Origin: Microglena sp. YARC
Lineage: Eukaryota; Chlorophyta; Chlorophyceae; Chlamydomonadales; Chlamydomonadaceae
Direction of reading: 5' to 3'
DNA length: 64,000 nucleotides
Assembly (NCBI GenBank): GCA_022414725.1
Contig: CM039463.1
Coordinates: 22,701,511-22,765,510 of the forward strand
In this document: piece by piece, positions 20,449 to 30,668 of the stretch
Layout: every line of letters begins with the position of its first letter
Position numbering within the stretch: the stretch's first letter is position 1
Program-made: the position numbers and the translations under genes
The notes under the pieces: generated by a model
Databases searched by the model: none
What the model was told of the DNA's origin: nothing
Seen by the model: the letters and a program-made list of their open reading frames with translations, nothing else

Positions 20449-20692
20449 GCGAGATGACAATGATGAGGTCTCTAATAAGTACCTCGAGGAGTACGATGCT
20501 GGACTCCGCGAGGATGCATCAGCAGCTCGTGCTTTCTGCAATTATGAAACCTTTGGGGAACGACCATGTGGTTGGGCCAGCGAGGAAGAAAGAACAAAGA
20601 ATCTTGCTAACCAGTGCCCCTTCTGTGGAACTTACTGGTCTGGAGAGCCCAGGCCACCCACCGAGCTGACATCCCACTTCTCATACTACCAG
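20449..20692 (+). pseudogene. Gene B exon 2 copy
   Basis: Protein words NEVSNKYLEEYDAG-like, ARAFCNYETFGERPCGWAS and NQCPFCGTYW match gene A exon 2. It opens in frame from ATG 20,432 (MTQKHRRDD) and ends YYQ|GTTAGC. Confidence 0.65.
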
Positions 20693-20904
20693 GTTAGCCA
20701 AACTATTTATCTTATGCGGTGTTTGTGCGTGTGTGCAGTGCTTGTTATTATAAGCATTTTTTTGCATTAGCACGAATATGTATTTCCTGTATTTCCAGCT
20801 GTAGGCATTGAAGGTCTGCAAAATGCTTTTTAGATTCCCAACCGCTTGGCGGAAGCTTAAAACCTAACAAGGAAACACCACGGAAACGCATTTGATGATA
20901 CCGC

Positions 20905-23790
20905 AGCCCTGAGGAGGGCCGGGCCCTCAAGCTGGGGGATCTGGCTGCCATCAGTGCATAGCTGCTGGCCAACATGGGGGGTGTTTTGGTAGTTGCAGGG
21001 GTAATGTGTGGGGTGGGTGATGGGAGGGGGAGGGGGGGAGGGGGCACTCCCAGGTGCCTGGAGGATGAGTCGGAGAGCCTTGGGTGGGGGGGGGAAGGAG
21101 AGGGGAGCAGGGCCGATGGCAGGGTTGGGGATGGGTTGGATGCTTTTGTGGGAGGGATGCAGGTGGTGCATAGCCTTATTCCATGCTTGGGTAAAGGAGG
21201 TGGCCGGGCCGGGTGGCCCAGGGGGGTGGCAATGAGGAGGAGTTGGTGCCCCTTTGTCCTTGCAATGGTTGAGGTGATTTCCCCCCCAGTCCAGATGGAC
21301 GGTTGGTGGATAATGGGGGCTCTAGCTGGGATGGTATCTAGGACCTGAACCCAGGGGTGGGCGGTGTGTGTTTCGTAGGCTGTGTGCTTTGTGTGTGGGA
21401 CCAAAAGGAGGGTGCGGGTTGGGATGGAGTGAGTTTGGGCTGCCTTGGCACTGGTGAGTGCCCATCTGACTGCCTCCTGGGCTTCCTTGGCATCCTGTTG
21501 GGAGTGTATCACTGATGCTCCTGTCCATGGGTGAGAGTATGGGTCTGAGCTTGCCCCAAACAGGTGGTCATGAGTGCGGGGGGAGGAGCAGTGGGGGAGA
21601 GATGGGTGGCATAAGAGTGGCCCTGTTGACCTGTCTATCGAACCTCCAAAATGTGAGGACTTGAAGGAGGGTGGAGTGAGGAGCGGTGGGGCGGTGACCT
21701 TGAGACGGTGGAATAGGCTGGCTAGGTCTCCAGCAAAGGACCCTTGGGATTGTGAGCGCACCAGGCTGGGTATGGTTGCTTGGGAGGTGTTGTACTGGTG
21801 TTGGATTCTGTTTGCCGAGGAGGTAGGGAGGTGACCAATGCAATTGCCAGAGGGGGAGTACAGGTGTGTGGTGGTGGGGTGGATGGGTGGAGCCCCACTG
21901 GGTTGGGCATGGTTATGGAGGCCTGTTTGGATATGATATTGTCCAGGGGCTGGGATGTCCAAGTCTGGGTGCCTGTCCAGGGGATCTATGTGGATGAGTT
22001 GCATGAGAGTGCGGTACCCCTGGGCATTGAATTTGCCTGTCAGGGTCCACTGCCCTTGGGATTGGGCGTTTGTGAGGTGGGCGTCCTTCCTAGGGGGGTA
22101 AGAGGGGTTGTTAGCTGGTTTGGTGTGCGAGGCTGCTTAATGGGCCTCTAGGAGGGCGGTGAAAGCTTGGCCTCCTATGCGCTCAATCAGCTCTGTTTTA
22201 GTAATGCTGATGGGTTTCCAGTGAGCCTGGGTTTGGCCAAATGGTAAGGGTGTCTCATGCTTGAGAGTATATCCTAGTGCTAGGTAGGATGGGAGGTGGG
22301 ACGGGTGCATGGTGATGGGTCCATGCTGGATACGCAGATGGGTGGTGGGGGTGTCCTGAATCTGTTGGACTCGGATGCCAAGTATAGCAGTGTACTCGTA
22401 TTGGGATGCATAAAGGAGGTGCAGGAGTTTGGGGGGTAGGCAGGGGGAGTCAGGAGCAAGGTGCCTTGTGCAGGCACGACGAAGGCCGTCAGTGCCGTTG
22501 CATTTGGCGATACCCAGCACCAAGGTGGCTGCATCCTTGCTGTGGCAGAATTCTCCTTTACATAGGTCGTAGCGGGCTACCCAGAGATCCGGGTGGGCAG
22601 GGTCTAAGGCGGTGACGACCTGGCCCCTCCTGTGTTTGTAGCCGGGGCGGGCGTCTGGGTGGAGGTTTGGCATGGGAGACAGCCATTTCCACCAGTGTCC
22701 CTGCGAGTCAATCAAGGGGGCCTCGGGGGGGGGGGTCACCGCGATGGGTAGAGGATTCGGACGGGAAGGGGGGTGACAGTGGTTATGGTTAGTTGTGGTT
22801 GCAACTGGCTGGTTGTGTTTGTGTGTGTTTGCGTATGGTCGGTTGGGTTGGTTGGGTTGCGTGAGAGAAGGGACACCAGGAGGGAGCGTCTTGCGGCTGT
22901 GTTGGGGGGGGGGGAGGGGGGGGGGGGGATCATGGGCATGGGGAGGGCCCTACATGCCATGGAAATGGGTTGGGATCTGTTGAACGTGGTATTAGGGGGT
23001 GAGTCCCCGGGTGGCGGGTGCTGGCTAGGATGGAGGCTGAGCCTGTTGAGGGAGGCCTTCTGGTAGTGGGTGACAGTTTTACCAAATCTCAGGGTGAGGT
23101 CAGTGGTGGTAATCAGGTGGGTGCCCGCTGGGGTGATGGGGTCCAGGTAGCTTGTGATACCAAGTGGGAAGAGGGGGCTAAGCAGTCTCCAGGGGACAAC
23201 AGGTTCTGGGGGGATCTGGGTGGGGGTTGTGATATCATCATTTAGGTGTAGTTGGATGTCAGCTTGCTGGAGCAAGAGGAGCTTCTTTGATAGTGAGGTG
23301 TATCTCGTGAGGTTCTGGGGGATGTCTGGGCGGGCTTTGATCAGGGTTTGTTGCACGGTCAAGAGAGCCTTTGTGGTAATACCCAGTCTCCCATTGTCAT
23401 CGAGAGACCTTGTAAGGGTGGTCGTCGTTATCTGGGTGTAGTCAACAAGGAGGGAGGGCACCCCTAGGTCTGCTTGGGTAGTGGGTAGGCAAACAGACGC
23501 AGAAAGAAAAGTGGTGGGCAGATTGCAGCACGCTTTTGCCAGAGCTGCTATGGCCCTATCTAGGGTATGAATGTCTCCAAGGTTGTAGGAGTGCAGAGTC
23601 ATGGGGTATGTGATTGCAGGTTTGACATATGTCTTGATGAGGTGTATGCATTGCCTTGGGGTGGCACCCCTGGATTTGGTAGATTGTAGTTTTGGGGTCC
23701 CTTTCTCTTGGATTTGGTCGATTGCTCTAAGTATTTGGGTTTGCCAGTTCAGCGTGAGGGAGATGAGGACCCCCAGGTAGAGGTAGACCC
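20905..23790 (-). pseudogene. LINE: RT C-terminal part to RNase H start
   Basis: Begins with YLGVLISLTLNWQTQIL (the post-palm YLGV motif) and LIKTYVKPAITYPMTLHSYN. It continues through LDRAIAALAKACCNLP, then DLCKGEFCHSKDAATLVLGI with a C-x4-C and further Cys/His, and ends near LCTDGSQIPQLEG, which looks like the first RNase H strand. The homology stops within about 30 residues of TDGS. Frames change at several G/C runs. Confidence 0.65.
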
Positions 23791-24400
23791 ATAGTGTTGT
23801 TGAGTCCTACGGGTCTATAGTTACTAGGGGCAGTGGGCTCCCCTTTATTGTACAGCATGACAGTTAGATGTTTTCCAGCATGGGGTATGGCCCATGATGC
23901 ACATGAGGGTGAACAGTTGGTGAATGGTGGTATGCCATTCCAGGGGAAGGCATTGCAGCGTTTTATTGAGGATAATATCAGGACCGGGTTCTTGTTTTTT
24001 TGCAAGATGCTTGACACATGTTTAGTACACTGAGGGCTCCATGAGGTAGGTGAGGGCCTCTAGATGGTGTCTGAGAGGTTGGACAGGTGTCTTTAGAGTG
24101 AAGGGGTCCAAGTCAGTGTTGGTCCATGGGCCCTGTGGGGCCGTTCCGGTTTGAGGGAGGTAGTTTCTTGTGGAGTTTGCCCTAGGGGGGGCTATGATGC
24201 ACCCAAGGTGGGAGCCGAGAATGTCAAGTCGTTGGGCTGTGTCAGTGCAAACTATTCCATGGTGGTTGGTAAGGGATTGAGGGGTGGAGGGGTGGGCTGA
24301 TTTCCTAAAGATGGCCCTATGGACTGACTTAGGTTGTTTGGCTAGTCTGGCCCTGAAGGTCTCAAGGCGCTTGGTGGTGGAGTCTTTCTCGCGGGTGGTT
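23790..24400 (-). pseudogene. LINE: RT N-terminal (fingers) remnant
   Basis: Contains LYNKGEPTAPSNYRPVGLNN, the conserved K-G-x-P...NYRP start of LINE RT, preceded by FPWNGIPPFTNC. It is joined directly to the YLGV region; the palm including the (Y/F)xDD box is missing. Confidence 0.7.
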
Positions 24401-24615
24401 TGGATGCAGGTCAGGTTGGATGCGGGTGGTTTGGATGCGGGTCAGGTTGGATGCGGGTGGGTGGTTTGGATGCGGGTCAGGTTGGATGCGGTTGTTTGGA
24501 TGCGGGTGGGTGGTTTGGATGCGGGTTAGGTTGGATGCGGGTGGGTGGTTTGGATGCGGGTCAGGTTGGATGCGGGTGGTTTGGATGCGGGTGGGTGGTT
24601 TGGATGCGGGTCAGG
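24400..24615. repeat. Minisatellite inside the LINE
   Basis: About a dozen copies of GGTTTGGATGCGGGT alternating with CAGGTTGGATGCGGGTGGGT. It lies in what should be the endonuclease-RT linker. Confidence 0.88.
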
Positions 24616-25419
24616 GTTGAGGTGGCAGATGTGAGGGCATGGCCTATAGTTATCATGACCTCGTCATGGGTGGTGGCTGCCTCAATGGGTCGTGTATTGA
24701 TGTTTGGTGGGAACTGGTTCAGTTTGCTTGTATGAGAAGGTTTGTGATGTATGTGTGCAGGTCTGGTGGGCTATATCTGCTTAGGTAGTTCTGAGCGGTC
24801 CTAAGGAGGGTAACAATTGTGTTAAGGCGCTTATACTCCCCAACTACCGTCCTACAGAGATAATTGCCTGGTAGGGTGGGTGGGTGGGTGGGGGGGGGGG
24901 GTAGGGCAGGTCTTCAGAAGGATTTGGTGGGCCAGGCAGATCTGTTCCATTATGGTATCAGCTAGGGCGGTGATGTCCAATTGCTCGAGGAGGAGGGCGT
25001 CTCTAGTGTTGGCAATGCTCGAAGGGGAGTGGTCTGGGTTAAGAAGGGTTGTGGCCCTGTCGTACGCCAGGGTAATGGGGTGGGTGGCAGAGTGTAATTG
25101 CGAGGTGAGCTCGGTGTGTATGACTTGTTTTGTGGCAATGAGGTGTTTCTTGAGGATGGGGAGGGCTGGCCGTGGGGGACCTGGGGGTGTTGGGGGAGTG
25201 CTGGAGGGGAAGCCAGGTGGCGGGTTTTTTCTGAGTTAGGAGCAGGTGATCCATGTTGGCCCCTACCGATGTGGTGGATTTGTCAAGGTAGGTGTTGGGG
25301 GGTAACGGTGGGTATAGGAAGATATTGTATATTCTAGTAGAGTGAGCTAGTTGCAAATGCTCATAGCAGTGGTAGGTGTGGGCCTTGATAGTGGTGGTGT
25401 TGGACCCGGATTTTTTTGT
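24616..25419 (-). pseudogene. LINE: endonuclease C-terminal part and linker
   Basis: Reads HLQLAHSTRIYNIFLYPPLP, then NTYLDKSTTSVGANMDHLLL. STRIYNIF and MDH correspond to the final R-I-D-x-I and SDH strands of APE-type endonucleases, with Ser replaced by Met. The linker to 24,616 is frame-shifted. Confidence 0.55.
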
Positions 25420-25992
25420 TTGTTTATTAGATGTACAACTCGAGTCATGAACTTCTCGAGTCCTGCAGACCTGAAGCTACTTTGTTTGACTAATGGGTTG
25501 ATTGGTTGATTGTTGCAACGGCATAAGGCATGGGCGAAATTTATCATTCTAAACCGCACGCGTCTGCGCTGCTCGTTTGTCGAGCGTTTTCAAGCCAGTC
25601 GCGGCTACTCCTTTGAACCCCGTTAGAACAGCCATGCGACTATGCGAGTCTATACGCACCACCCACCCCTCTTCCAACATCCTACCAAAGCACCACCACT
25701 ATCTCTAGTCGTCGACTTCATGGGAGAAGTCGGACCTTGGACGTGGCCCCCTCCCCCTCAACCCCTGTGTTGATGACTAGGCTCTGACTTAGGAAAATTG
25801 CTTAGGCTGAGGTCTAGGCTAAACCGGCAGAGGTTGCAACAAGAGAGGAGACAGGTGTGATGAGGGTAGTTATTGTGTTTGTGTGTGTATGTGTGTCTTG
25901 CGTGTTTGTTTTTGTGTGTGTACATGCTGTGTACAATCACACATCTGTGGACAAACAGACATGCGTAAAATAAAATGCATGTTTTCTTAAAG

Positions 25993-26041
<49 letters not shown>

Positions 26042-26415
26042 ACGCTGACACCACAGTTTGATCATATCACATTTTGCATGATGTGACATGATCAAGCAGA
26101 CCCTTTTCTTATGTTGCGCAAGGAATGTTAATACACATATTGATGATAACTTAATAGTGAGTATGGTATGGATTTTAGGTTTACCGGGCTAGGGTGTAGT
26201 ACTAGACTAGTGTTGACTGTTCTGTAGAATTAGAGGCTTGACAAAGTTGTTACAAACCAGTGTAGCTTATGGCATTCATGTGCAAAATGCATGTTTTCTA
26301 AGACCCCCCCCAAAAAACATCTGGGGGGCTATGCCCCCCGGCCCCCCCTTAAAGGTAGCGGCGCTCCGCGCCGAGCGCTTTGCGCTCTACAGACGGTGCT
26401 ACCCAAACTTCCCAG
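25420..26415. repeat. About 1 kb insertion within the LINE endonuclease, with 52-nt poly(C)
   Basis: LINE reading stops at RLILG, where GDxN is expected, near 26,415 and resumes near 25,420. The insert contains a poly(C) run at about 25,987-26,038 and a second, diverged copy of AAAATGCATGTTTTCTAA followed by CCCCCCC at 26,284. A (GT)n stretch lies at about 25,870-25,925. No coding capacity was recognised. Confidence 0.5.
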
Positions 26416-27030
26416 GATGAGCCTGTGGTCGCCATTTGTGGCTACCAAATTGGCCTGAAGATTTATGGGGAAAAACTGGTGCTGGTGGGGGGGAAAGTCA
26501 TCTGCATGCACTGGGATTGATGGTGTGCGTCCATGTGCTGCGTGGGGGCTAGGGGGTGTCTGTCTTGGGGGTTGGATGTGATTGTACGTGGCCTGTGCCT
26601 GGGAGTTTGTTCCCTGGCATGTAGACGCCTACAATATGGACTGTGTGAGTGTCTTGGCTGTCGATGGTGATGTGGGCTAGGCTGCCTGCTAAGTGAGGGA
26701 GGACCTCATACTTGACGATGTTTAGGCTATATGTTTTGTGGACCATAATGATTTTTCCACTGCACCTTGTTGGGGGTGAGAGGGTGGTTGTATACCTGGG
26801 GTGTTGGTATTGGGTGTCCTAAGGAGGCTGCTATGATGAAGGTAGTACTCAGGGAGTTCAGCCTTGTTGCGTTGGGTGGTTTTCATGCAGGAGACAAGCT
26901 TGGTCTCGGTGAGGATGAGGACTACAGGCTTTCTGGCTTTGATTGTCTGCAATATGGCTTCCCAGTTGCTCCGGAGGCCTCTGCGGTCGAGGGTTGCCCC
27001 AGATATAGTTGGAGGGTTGGGGCTGGTGTT
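26416..27030 (-). pseudogene. LINE: endonuclease N-terminal part
   Basis: Words in order: LRSNWEAILQTIKARKPVVL, ILTETKL (catalytic Glu of APE endonucleases), VHIVGVYMPG, and NGDHRLILG just before the insertion. Frameshifts separate the blocks. Confidence 0.65.
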
Positions 27031-27750
27031 GAGGTTGGGGGAGATGCGGTGAGGGGTTGGGGGATGGGGGGGGGGGGGGGGTCGAGGGGATGTCCTTCTC
27101 TTATTTGGGGGTAGGAACGACGTAATTTTGGTCTGTGTTGGCCGTTTGGGTTGTGTGGTGGGGCAGAGTTGGGGATGAGTGAGGAGGTTTGTGGGCTGTG
27201 TGATTGTGACTGAGGTGCATCGGGGTGGGGTGGGGCTGGGAGGGGTGGGGTGTATGTGCGCGACAGGTGTTCATGGCCATTGGTATGGGGGTGGGGGTGG
27301 TGTTCAGGTCCTCCTCCATGGCTGTGTGATCTGGGTTTCTGGCACAGCAAAAATTGTAACAGTCATCACCATCAGCAGCAGCAGCAGCAGCAATATGTAT
27401 TGGGGTGTGAACTAGTCCCCAAGTATTTTGGTATAGCCATTCTTCATTGGGTGACCCAGGTTGAAGGCATGGCCGTGTGTTCTGGCCCATTTGCTGGGGG
27501 TGTTCAGGCAGATTGGTTGGTTGTTGAGGGAGTTGATCATGTACCACTCACCATGTGAGTGTTTAATTGTGGCTGCATGGCCTCCCAACCCAGTCTTGGT
27601 GCGGAGTATGCAGGCCATGTGAGGGTGGAGGCGCTCTAATACCTGCTCCTTGGTGCTTCCACGCATGATGCCTGTAGGGTACATCTCTGCGCATCCCTGA
27701 TTGGTGAATTTGGTGATGGGTGATCGGTGATTGATGAAGTGGACGGGGAC
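27031..27750 (-). pseudogene. LINE: Pro/His-rich 5' region
   Basis: Low-complexity Pro/Ser/His-rich frames (for example TASPPTSTPAPTLQ), typical of a linker or ORF1 tail. Upstream words such as RLHPHMACILRTKTGLGGHA could be ORF1, but no zinc knuckle was seen. The 5' boundary is set only by comparison with gene A. Confidence 0.4.
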
Positions 27751-27754
27751 TTAT

Positions 27755-28520
27755 GAGCATGCCCCAAAAGAACAAGAGCAAAAATAAAATAAAAATAAAA
27801 CAAAGTTGTTTTTCTGGTTGCGAGTCCGTTGGGGAGTGTGGGAGTCTGGGAGACTGACCTGTGTTAATAGTGGTAGATTAACCATTCTTGACATCTGGCC
27901 AGCTGTCAAGGAAGGTGAATCTACCACTCGTTACAACCTTGATGGCCTACAATGAGGCCAGTCTATTATATATAATAATACATTCTCCAGCATTGTTGAC
28001 ATATTGGGTCTTAGCCAAATCGCTGGCTCAGGGAGCTGCCTAGAAGCTGCCTCCAACATTGTTGACATTGTTAGAGTGTGCATATGGCCATACTGCCACA
28101 TATGTCCGCGTCCCCTGTGGGCTCACACCCCAGTGTATATCCTTCACATGTCGGTCCCCCTTGATGTACGTGTATCCTTAGAATCTCTATACCCTGTGAT
28201 CGTGAGTGACGGCTTCCAAAAAAGCCATGCCACCAGGGTACTACATTTTTGTCAAATTGGTCAGCGCTTTTAGCGCACAAAAGTCAAAATTGGTCAGCGC
28301 TTTTAGTGCAAAAAGAGCAAAACTGTGCGCTGCGCCCACGGGTTGAAAAACTGCGTGAAATGCGCAGTGGGGCTCAAAAAGTGTGTGCAAAATTGCGCAG
28401 CCTCCCTTCTTATCTCTTTCGTCTCTCGTCCATCTCATCCTCTTACAGAGTAACAGACATCTTGGGCCTTAGCCCAATTAGAAGCTGCTGGTCGTAGCCG
28501 AAATGAAAAGCTATAACGTT
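27755..28520. other. Gene B intron resumes after the LINE
   Basis: 27,755-27,985 matches gene A 3,180-3,400 (AAAATAAAACAAAGTT, GGGAGTGTGGGAGTCTGGGA). Next come two degenerate 74-bp minisatellite units, then unmatched DNA with a duplicated TCAAAATTGGTCAGCGCTTT segment (28,252-28,310). Confidence 0.7.
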
Positions 28521-28524
28521 GGAG

Positions 28525-28620
28525 GTTGGCCACAGTGCAAGCAAACGGGCTGCCTCCCCCCCACCCCCACCCCACCCTCACACTCTCTCAACCTCACGCC
28601 TCGTAATAAGGCGTACTATA
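28525..28620 (-). repeat. Repeat R3, inverted copy in gene B
   Basis: Reads GGTTGGCCACAGTGCAAGCA, CTCAACCTCACGCCTCGTAA and TAAGGCG, matching the gene A copy at 6,290-6,420 but with a C-rich tract shortened to CCCCCCACCCCCACCCC. Confidence 0.75.
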
Positions 28621-28915
28621 TATGTATTTATGAATATTACAAGTGATATCAGTGAGCGAGTAAGCCCTTGTAGATAACTTTTTGTTTTGACAGATATCAG
28701 TCATTTAGGCTGATTCCCAGATCACATAATATATATAAGTGCGCCTACTCTTTTGTAGGAGTGGTAACGCCAGTCGATCTGAATCCTCGGTGCCGCTGGT
28801 TTGTGTAGTGAAACCCACTACCTGGGGTGAAATACCTTTCACACAAAAACGGAGTTGGAATACCTTAGTTGGACTGTTGATTACCGATATTCAAGCATGA
28901 TAAAGTAAACTATTG

Positions 28916-29147
28916 GTTGCCGGCCGGATTGTTTCACTTGCATGCCAAGGTCCTGTGGTTGTGCGTGCCGTGCTCAAGCTTACGAGCGACTACACTGGAA
29001 ATTGCGCAGCAGCACGGCTAGGAGAACCGGATCAGACTGTCACGCGCTGTGAGCTATTGGTGCCAGAGGGCAGCGAGCAGGACGAGATTGAGCGTGTGGC
29101 AAGTTCAAGTGGAGTCAACTGCAAAGCGTGCCACCCATGCGATGAAG
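28916..29147 (+). pseudogene. Gene B exon 3 copy
   Basis: VAGRIVSLACQGPVVVRAVL, then a ten-codon deletion, then CELLVPEGSEQDEIERVASS and NCKACHPCDEG|GTGAGG. The position of the acceptor reads ACTATTG instead of CTCTCAG. Confidence 0.7.
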
Positions 29148-29391
29148 GTGAGGGCTGTCCATTCAATTCAGGTGGCGTGTCCATGCAATCAGGTTCACGT
29201 GGTTCATAAAGGTCCAATATAATTATATTAAGGGTCTGGAATGGTGTTTCCTAGTAACTTAAATCTTAAATGTCAGCAGATGTCAGAGTAAATATCTGGA
29301 AGTCGTAACAACCGAGATTTCATAAATATTCACAAAAGCGAGGAACCGAGGAAGGGAGCATCCGTCATAAGGGTTCAGGGTCCAATATATA

Positions 29392-29591
29392 TAGGGAACG
29401 GTAAATCATATGATGTCGACCAAAGACGAGTATATATGATATCATACAAAAATCATATGATTTAATATCATATGATATGATGGCCCAGGCCAAAGTTACC
29501 TAGTCAGACCACCGGCATCATATGATATCATATGATGACATGATATCATATGATGGCATGATATCATATGATATCATATTGCGGACCCCTA
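29392..29591. mobile_element. hAT-type MITE, copy 3, with empty site in gene A
   Basis: Termini TAGGGAACGGTAA and GCGGACCCCTA, ATCATATGAT-rich interior. Perfect 8-bp duplication AATATATA at 29,384-29,391 and 29,592-29,599. The matching gene A intron (about 7,085-7,115) reads straight through GGTCCAATATACAGGTTGAG, so it is an empty site. Confidence 0.9.
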
Positions 29592-29841
29592 AATATATAG
29601 GTTGACTGGTTCAGGAGGCCCTCCCTTTCCGCATACGGTTTTGGTTTTTGGGGGACCAGAGGCATGGAGTGGGGGGCGGGGTTACATCAATCCAGTTTGA
29701 ACGGCGGCTACTACATGTGGCTCCTTGGGTTAGTCCAAACTTTAGGGTTTGACCTATGCAAATGCATGTCAAAATAACCTGACGGGATACCGCATTACCC
29801 CGGTCTCCTCATATGTGATAAGTGTACATAACTAAAATACG

Positions 29842-29949
29842 ACGCCGTATAACGAGGCGTGAGGTTCAGGGGGCCAGCCTGTTTGCTTGCACTGGGGCCA
29901 ACCACCTATTAGGGGGGTGGGGTGGGGTGTGGAGGGGGGGGGGGGGGGG
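29842..29949 (+). repeat. Repeat R3 copy with poly(G)
   Basis: CGCCGTATAACGAGGCGTGA, GGTTCAGGGGGCCAGCC and GGGGCCAACCACC, then a G-rich tract ending in about 16 G. It has no counterpart at this position in gene A. Confidence 0.75.
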
Positions 29950-30095
29950 ACTGTCATAGTGTCATCTCCCTGGTCCTCATATGTGTTCATCTCTTCACCT
30001 ATATTTCCTTGGTTTGCACCGACACAGGTGGCTGCCCATGTGGGATGACGATTTACTTATAATTGTACAATTAAAGGAGCCCTATAGCAAGAACT

Positions 30096-30440
30096 CAGGG
30101 TCCCCGACCGTCGGTAAAACGATTGTTCGGGTCTCAGCTTATCAATGCCTTTTCTTTTAAGCCCTTCCTATCACGGTTGGGCAAGTCCCTTCTTGGCGTC
30201 CTAGAATGGGGGGCATGGCCAATGTTTGGTGCAACTGGGGTTGTGGAACCTATTTGAAGGGATCGGCATAACAAATGATGTTGACCAAAGGCGAGTATGA
30301 TATCGTACAATATCATACAAATTGCATCATATGATATTTTATACCGGTAAATGGTATAAATGGTAACTTAAGCCATGTCAGACTGATATCATATTGCCGT
30401 TCCCTACCTATTTGGCCTACCCCCGAACCGTAACATACAT
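30096..30440 (-). repeat. Dispersed repeat R1, split by a MITE
   Basis: R1 sequence (GACGG, AACGATTGTTCGG, ATCAATGCCTTTTCTTTT, GGTTGGGCAAGTCC) is interrupted before CCTATTTGGCCTACCCCGAA resumes. The inserted part contains the MITE at 30,257-30,406. Confidence 0.8.
30257..30406. mobile_element. hAT-type MITE, copy 4
   Basis: Termini AAGGGATCGGCATAA and TTGCCGTTCCCTA, with palindromic ATCATATGAT interior. Perfect 8-bp duplication CCTATTTG at 30,249-30,256 and 30,407-30,414, inside R1. Gene A's R1 copy has the unfilled equivalent, ACCAATTTGGC. Confidence 0.9.
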
Positions 30441-30444
30441 ACAG

Positions 30445-30668
30445 GTGGTTGCCCTATGGAGAATGGCCGTTGGTATGCTGACAGCTTCACCACCACACTG
30501 GATGGCTGTTCAGCGGTACAAGACACCAGCAAGGGGTACACACCGACGATCATGTCCTTGACCATGAATGCGGATGTGAAGATTTACCTGGCAAAATTCG
30601 AGATCTGCAGTGATGCTGCTTGCTTGGACGTGGCATACGAAGAAACCAAAGCAAAAGGGACACCCTAG
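30445..30668 (+). pseudogene. Gene B exon 4 copy
   Basis: Acceptor ATACATACAG intact. GCPMENGRWYADSFTTTLDG and the rest follow gene A with few substitutions and end at TAG 30,666-30,668. Confidence 0.7.

Larger units (their letters stand above)
20905..27750 (-). mobile_element. Degenerate LINE (non-LTR retrotransposon) in gene B intron
   Basis: Boundaries come from comparison with the uninterrupted gene A intron. Left homology ends near 20,905 and right homology resumes near 27,755. On the - strand the order is: Pro-rich ORF1-like region, APE-type endonuclease start (27,030-26,420), about 1 kb of foreign DNA, endonuclease end (about 25,340-25,250), RT start (23,860), RT thumb, a Cys/His segment and an RNase H start (TDGS) near 20,955. 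Many frameshifts are present. The element faces opposite to its host gene. Confidence 0.8.
20449..30668 (+). pseudogene. Gene B: degraded second copy of gene A
   Basis: Exon-like blocks at 20,449-20,692, 28,916-29,147 and 30,445-30,668 correspond to gene A exons 2-4 in order and orientation. Lesions relative to A are: no signal-peptide exon found upstream; a one-base loss near the start of exon 2 that changes its incoming phase (a later +3 keeps the rest); loss of the acceptor AG before exon 3 (ACTATTG|GTTGCC); and a ten-codon deletion in exon 3. The intron between exons 2 and 3 contains a LINE. Exon 4 is well preserved, so decay may be recent. I infer a pseudogene; an alternative is a re-wired gene starting at ATG 20,432. 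Confidence 0.7.

Noticed and set aside
20748..22004. 418-codon Pro/His/Ser-rich frame as an independent gene
   Set aside because: It is the C-terminal reading of the LINE, ending after the RNase H TDGS word, with frame changes at C runs.
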